Assembly: GCA_021819985.1 (NCBI GenBank)
Contig: JAKAEG010000097.1
Span: 1-9,997, forward strand
From: Nitrospirota bacterium
GTDB taxonomy: Bacteria; Nitrospirota; Thermodesulfovibrionia; Thermodesulfovibrionales; JdFR-88
Direction of reading: 5' to 3'
Length of the DNA: 9,997 nucleotides
Shown here: positions 6,455 to 9,997 of the stretch, in pieces
How the letters are laid out: each line of letters begins with the position of its first letter
How positions within the stretch are numbered: the first letter of the stretch is position 1
Notes under the pieces: model-generated
Told to the model about the DNA's origin: nothing
The model's input: the letters and a program-made list of their open reading frames with translations, nothing else
Database searches by the model: none
Translations under genes and position numbers: made by a program

Positions 6455-8554
6455 CTATTGCGACTCAATATTGTAATTTGGTTTGGCGTACTCGATTTCG
6501 GGCATTCTCTCCAGTTCGGCTGCTACATCCATCACATTGCGCTGTTCAGCGAATTGGACCAGGTAGAGATTGTCTTTCGACACTAGGATTTCGATGCCTT
6601 CTCTGCCCAGGATACGCCTGGCGTTCTCATCGGAAACGCCATTACTGAATTTAACATATAACTGGCCCTTCACGTACATGCCGGTCTTTTTTCCGAAATT
6701 TTCCGTTCTTTCCTTTGTTACCCTGCCGATGTCGTCCGGCGTTTTTATGACTGTGGGGCTGATGAACACAAGCAGGTTCGTCTTCTGCCTGGAAATGGTC
6801 TTGTACTTGAACAAATATCCAAGCAAAGGTATGTCGCCCAGTATGGGCACTTTGTTGACGGTATCTTCGTCGTTTTCCGACATGAGCCCGCCTATGACGA
6901 TGGTCTGGCCGTCATTGACGAAAACCGATGTCTTTGTAGAACGCTTATCGAGAGTGGGCCCGACGGTTGAAAGCAGGCTGACGAGGTTCGCTCCGGACAC
7001 GGTTGGCGACACCTGGGTGGATATCTCCTGATAGATGTCGAGCTTTACAACATCGCCTTCCGTAACGTGAGGGGTAATTTTCAACTTGATGCCTACGTCT
7101 TGCCTTTGCACGCTGGTTAAAAGTCCCGCCGTGGCCGTCGTGCCGACAGCCGTCTGGCTTGCGATGGGGAAAGGAATGTTCTGGCCAACCAGTATCTCCG
7201 CCTCCTGGTTGTCGGAGGTATATATCTGGGGGGTGCTGAGGACGTGCACGGCATCCCTGAACTGGCTCAAATTGAACAAAGCGGCGAAACCCGGCAGTGA
7301 GAGCGTATTAGTTACAGGCACCCCGTTTTGTACGGTAGTTACCGGGATATTAAGGATGTTGCCAAGCCCGCCCACGCTCAACCCCGAAAGCCCGCTCAAT
7401 ATGTTTTGTATCGCGGTTTGATCTATCGTGCCCACCCCGCCTATGAGAATAGGCTGGCCGCCCTTTGTGGCCGTGGCCCTCCATTGTGCGCCCAAGGTCT
7501 TGAGGTCGCTAATGGAGGCCTCGACGATCATTGCCTGCACGTAAACCTGGCTTCTGGCCCTGTCCAGCTCCTGAATTACCGGTAAAAGGTTTTGGTAGTC
7601 CGCCTGGGAGGCGGAGATCACCAGTGAATTCGTGCCTTTGTCGGGCGTTATGCTGATCTTTTCCTCCGCGGAGGGCCGCTGCACAGCCCCCGGGCCCCCT
7701 TGCGTCTTGGCGCCGATCATGCCCTGGAGGGTCTTTGCCAGCTCCGTCGCGTCGGCGTGCTCCAGGAAAAAAACGTGTATTCCGCTTAAGACCAGCTTCG
7801 ATGGGACATCGAGCATGCCGATGAGCCGCTTCATGGTCTCTTTCTCGACCTGGTCGCCAATGAGTATCACCGCATTGAGCCTGGGTTCCGCGATGGCGTG
7901 CTCCGGGCCGGCGGGCGCTTTTTTAGGAATACCCTCGTTAAGGATACGGGCCACATCCTGCGCGCTTGCGTTCTTAAGGAAAACGACCTCGCTTTGCTGG
8001 GCGATCGGGGCCTTATCTATTACATCGAGTATGCCAAGGACCTTGTTTATATTCAGCGCGGTGTCAATTACCAGCAGATAATTGCCCTGGCTGAAAGAGG
8101 CAATGTAGCCGTCCCTGGACACAACCGGGCTTAAGAACCTGACCGCGTCATCCGGAAGGATATACTTTAGAGGTATGAGCCTGACCATGTAATTCTCATT
8201 TACCTGGGTCGTCATGACCGGAAGGCCGGATTGCTTGGCTTCCGAAACGGGAATTATCTTGTAGATATTTATTCCGGTAGGCTGAAGCGTAAAGCCTTTC
8301 AGGTTCAGGACCGAGCTGAAGAGCTTGAAAGTGGCCTCCTTGCTCATCCCGGCCGGTGTGATCACGGTGACCTTGCCTTTAAGCTTGTCGTCGAAAATGA
8401 AGTTTTTGCCGGTCGTGTCGCTTACGAATTTCGCAAAAGTGGAAAGCTCCACGTCAACGAAATCTAGCGTGATCTTCCTGGCCGCCCAGGCCCGGACGGT
8501 AAGCGCGGTAAGCAATATACAAAGCAATAAGATGACGGTGGTTTTTCTTAGCAA
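6455..8554 (-). CDS. gspD: Type II secretion secretin GspD with unusual C-terminal domain
   Basis: Outer-membrane secretin that forms the exit channel of the T2SS. It has 699 residues. The TTG start at 8554 has an AGGA close upstream, 10 nt after the gspC stop, and no ATG alternative is near. A signal peptide (residues 1-24, hydrophobic core TVILLLCILLTALTV, cleavage near AWA-A) directs export. Periplasmic ring domains follow: N0 (about 27-105), N1 (123-183), N2 (187-250) and N3 (257-332), each N1-N3 domain ending in the typical helix before a D. The secretin core spans about 335-603, with VQAMIVEASI, LSTPQIYTSDNQEAEILVGQNIPF, the DVGIKLKITPHV strand, the GQTIVIGGLMSE gate region, VPILGDIPLLGYLFK and LLVFISPTVI. 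Known secretins usually end here or add a pilotin-binding S-domain. This one continues for about 95 residues into a charged linker and a subtilase-propeptide-like domain (see separate entry). Confidence 0.95.
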   Translation of the reverse strand: MLRKTTVILLLCILLTALTVRAWAARKITLDFVDVELSTFAKFVSDTTGKNFIFDDKLKGKVTVITPAGMSKEATFKLFSSVLNLKGFTLQPTGINIYKIIPVSEAKQSGLPVMTTQVNENYMVRLIPLKYILPDDAVRFLSPVVSRDGYIASFSQGNYLLVIDTALNINKVLGILDVIDKAPIAQQSEVVFLKNASAQDVARILNEGIPKKAPAGPEHAIAEPRLNAVILIGDQVEKETMKRLIGMLDVPSKLVLSGIHVFFLEHADATELAKTLQGMIGAKTQGGPGAVQRPSAEEKISITPDKGTNSLVISASQADYQNLLPVIQELDRARSQVYVQAMIVEASISDLKTLGAQWRATATKGGQPILIGGVGTIDQTAIQNILSGLSGLSVGGLGNILNIPVTTVQNGVPVTNTLSLPGFAALFNLSQFRDAVHVLSTPQIYTSDNQEAEILVGQNIPFPIASQTAVGTTATAGLLTSVQRQDVGIKLKITPHVTEGDVVKLDIYQEISTQVSPTVSGANLVSLLSTVGPTLDKRSTKTSVFVNDGQTIVIGGLMSENDEDTVNKVPILGDIPLLGYLFKYKTISRQKTNLLVFISPTVIKTPDDIGRVTKERTENFGKKTGMYVKGQLYVKFSNGVSDENARRILGREGIEILVSKDNLYLVQFAEQRNVMDVAAELERMPEIEYAKPNYNIESQ
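6458..6670 (-). other. Subtilase-propeptide-like domain at the GspD C-terminus
   Basis: Residues about 629-699 of GspD read as a compact alpha/beta domain. It begins with a strand KGQLYVKFSNGVS, then a helix DENARRILGREGI, a strand EILVSKDNLYLVQF, a helix NVMDVAAELERM and the ending PEIEYAKPNYNI. This order and the closing PxxEYAxPNY closely match the N-terminal prodomain of secreted subtilisins (S8 family, fervidolysin-type prodomain), which folds like a ferredoxin and acts as chaperone and inhibitor of the protease. Here no protease domain follows, since the reading frame stops and gspE begins 23 nt later. The similarity is recognised by eye and not by a profile search. Confidence 0.65.
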
Positions 8555-8564
8555 TTTCCTGTTT

Positions 8565-9443
8565 TTACCTGATCTGGTATGTAAGTGTCAGTTTCTGGCC
8601 GCTGCGGATGATGTCGAGATCCACCCTGTCCAGTCCCCTGAGCGCGGTAAAGGCCCTTAAGGCCATATCGGGACCGGATAGCTCATTGTTATTTACCCTG
8701 AGCAGGACGTCGCCGTTCTGGAGTCCAAGCGCGCCGAACAGCCCACCGGGTTTTACCTCTCTCATGACGAAACCCTGCTGTTTTCCATTGACCATATTAG
8801 GGAGCATACGGGCATCGGCGAGAATTTTTGCTGGATTCTGGATGGCGTCGGCCACAGCGCTTTTATCGAGGACATAAGAGTCCTGTCCCGTGCGGTTCAC
8901 CATCCGGCCCTGTGAGGACCCCGGCGCCTGTCCGGCCGCCGCCGGAGCATTTTCGATACCGGCAAGATTCCTGATATGGAGATCCAGGTCGCCGCCCCCC
9001 TGGGCTGCTTTGATATCGACCGCGTCTTTTTTTATTGATTTCAGGTAACCGACTCCCGGTATCATCTGTCCGGTTTTGTAAAGCTCTTCTTTGGAGTCCC
9101 TGAGCACTACTGCGTAGCCCTCCGCCCCTGAAACCGTGCCTATGAGGTCCACGGAAGAGGGAGGCGCTTGCGCGGATGATGCGGTAAGAGGTCTCAAATC
9201 CATGGAAGGGAAGCCGAATACATTGTCTTTGGTTATAGCGGAATAATCGAGCAGCGCCGGTTTTGGAATTGACAGGCCGAAAGCCTGACTACTCGTTTGA
9301 ATCCCCCGTCCCGACAGACTGCCTTCCAGCTTGAACGAGATGAAATCCCTGATGAGAAAAATACATGTTATGGCAAGCAGGCCCGACAAAAGGAAATTGG
9401 CTGCCGTAACGAATCTTTTGTTACCGAGCACAGTACCGGACAT
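8565..9443 (-). CDS. gspC: Type II secretion clamp protein GspC with PDZ domain
   Basis: Bitopic inner-membrane protein that links the T2SS platform to the secretin and takes part in substrate recognition. From the ATG at 9443 it has 292 residues: a short cytoplasmic N-terminus, one membrane anchor (about 13-33), a Pro/Ser-rich linker, the HR domain (about 66-145, with DYSAITKDNVFG and VDLIGTVSGAEGYAVVL) that contacts GspD N0, a Gly/Ala-rich linker (161-185), and a C-terminal PDZ domain (about 190-292, with GLFGALGLQNGDVLLRVNNNEL). The frame stays open to a GTG at 9512, but the extra 23 residues would overlap promoter-like DNA and place aromatic residues before the anchor, so I prefer 9443. 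It is the first gene of the operon. The XcpP/GspC family is diverse in sequence, but the architecture and position are typical. Confidence 0.9.
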   Translation of the reverse strand: MSGTVLGNKRFVTAANFLLSGLLAITCIFLIRDFISFKLEGSLSGRGIQTSSQAFGLSIPKPALLDYSAITKDNVFGFPSMDLRPLTASSAQAPPSSVDLIGTVSGAEGYAVVLRDSKEELYKTGQMIPGVGYLKSIKKDAVDIKAAQGGGDLDLHIRNLAGIENAPAAAGQAPGSSQGRMVNRTGQDSYVLDKSAVADAIQNPAKILADARMLPNMVNGKQQGFVMREVKPGGLFGALGLQNGDVLLRVNNNELSGPDMALRAFTALRGLDRVDLDIIRSGQKLTLTYQIR

Positions 9444-9449
9444 TCTCTT

Positions 9450-9478
9450 AAAATAACAAAATATAAAGAGGTTGTCAA
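9450..9478 (-). promoter_or_regulatory. Promoter candidate of the gspCDEF operon
   Basis: The minus strand has a perfect TTGACA (9473-9478) and TATTTT (9450-9455) with 17-nt spacing, a good sigma70-type match. Only 6 nt separate the -10 element from the ATG at 9443, so transcription would start at or next to the start codon, giving a nearly leaderless mRNA. If the real gspC start is lower or a different promoter is used, this match is fortuitous. Confidence 0.45.
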
Positions 9479-9500
9479 AAAACATTAAAAACCAAGTATG

Positions 9501-9528
9501 TTGCATCCGCACATTTCTACCCTATAAT
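9501..9528 (+). promoter_or_regulatory. Sigma70-like promoter of the M50 peptidase gene
   Basis: TTGCAT (9501-9506) and a perfect TATAAT (9523-9528) are separated by 16 nt. The expected transcription start near 9535 leaves a leader of about 20 nt with a good ribosome binding site. It lies back-to-back with the gspC promoter candidate without overlapping it. Confidence 0.65.
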
Positions 9529-9540
9529 GGTATTCAGAAA

Positions 9541-9548
9541 GGTGGTGA
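9541..9548 (+). promoter_or_regulatory. Ribosome binding site of the M50 peptidase gene
   Basis: GGTGGTGA, close to the GGAGGTGA anti-16S complement, sits 7 nt before the ATG at 9556 and fixes this start. Confidence 0.6.
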
Positions 9549-9555
9549 CGGAACG

Positions 9556-9997
9556 ATGAATGGAGGCGCAAATCCTGGAAAAACAAAGACCCCGATTGGC
9601 GGTATAAAGCTGTTCCGCGTTTCAGGCATCCAGATATCGCTTGATTTTTCCTGGTTCATAATCTTTTTTCTCATCATGTGGAGTCTTTCGGCGGGCTATT
9701 TCCCGCATGCCTTTCCAAAAGAGGCCTCCTCCGCGTACTGGATAGCAGGGCTTGCCGCCACACTCCTTTTCTTTGCCTCGGTGCTGGCCCATGAGCTATC
9801 GCATTCCCTGGTGGCTATCCATCATGGGCTTTCGGTCCCTTCAATAACCCTGTTTGTGTTTGGCGGCGTTTCCCAACTGTCAGAGGAGGCAAAAGACCCG
9901 TCCAGCGAACTCAAGATAGCCATAGCGGGCCCGTTGAGCAGTGTGGTCCTGGCGGGCTTCTTTTATGGGCTAAGTCTGCTGGCGGGACAATTCGCGC
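9556..9997 (+). CDS. Site-2-protease-type membrane metalloprotease (M50), 5' part
   Basis: N-terminal 147 residues of an intramembrane zinc metalloprotease; the gene runs off the window end. After a polar N-terminus the sequence reads IKLFRVSGIQISLDFSWFIIFFLIMWSL, the standard opening of the bacterial S2P subgroup that often carries C-terminal CBS domains. A second membrane segment contains the catalytic zinc motif HELSH (residues 79-83, from A-S-V-L-A-H-E-L). SITLFVFGGVSQL and ELKIAIAGPLSSVVLAG follow, both conserved in this family (FGGVxxL and xAGPxxS motifs). Proteases of this group cut membrane-embedded substrates such as anti-sigma factors. Whether CBS domains follow cannot be seen. It is divergent from the secretion operon and need not be functionally linked. 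Confidence 0.92.
   Translation, partial: MNGGANPGKTKTPIGGIKLFRVSGIQISLDFSWFIIFFLIMWSLSAGYFPHAFPKEASSAYWIAGLAATLLFFASVLAHELSHSLVAIHHGLSVPSITLFVFGGVSQLSEEAKDPSSELKIAIAGPLSSVVLAGFFYGLSLLAGQFA

Noticed and set aside
7632..8081. Open + strand frame of 149 codons
   Set aside because: Antisense to the N1-N3 part of gspD, with no family features or convincing start signal.

Overview
The window looks like a stretch of chromosome from a Gram-negative (two-membrane) bacterium, probably an anaerobe. The main evidence is a secretin-containing type II secretion system (T2SS), and a small protein resembling DsrD of sulfate reducers points the same way. Coding regions use ATA and AGG codons freely and include a TTG start. 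This would fit Nitrospirota or Desulfobacterota-like lineages, but the sequence alone does not fix the taxon.

Left part, + strand (1-2930): the end of a surface-glycan gene block. It holds a GalE-like NAD-dependent sugar epimerase, a 280-nt gap with no recognisable gene, a well-preserved SqdB-type UDP-sulfoquinovose synthase, and a broken, truncated remnant of an initiating sugar-phosphate transferase of the PglC/WcaJ family.

Middle (2930-3760): a short minus-strand gene resembling DsrD (small winged-helix protein) and a 538-nt intergenic region. That region carries a small hairpin, a weak promoter candidate, a perfect 14-nt palindrome matching the FNR/CRP-type pattern, a REPIN-like inverted pair of REP elements and a duplicated AT-rich 17-mer. 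I see no gene in 3592-3736.

Right part, minus strand (3761-9443): a compact T2SS operon transcribed right to left as gspC-gspD-gspE-gspF, with 10-nt and 23-nt gaps and a 20-nt gspE/gspF overlap. These encode the clamp protein, outer-membrane secretin, assembly ATPase and inner-membrane platform. No pseudopilin genes follow gspF. The secretin has an unexpected C-terminal domain of about 70 residues resembling a subtilisin-family (S8) propeptide. This is the most notable observation in the window.

Far right, + strand (9556 to the edge): the start of a site-2-protease-type (M50) membrane metalloprotease, divergent from gspC and preceded by a strong sigma70-like promoter. It is cut by the window end.
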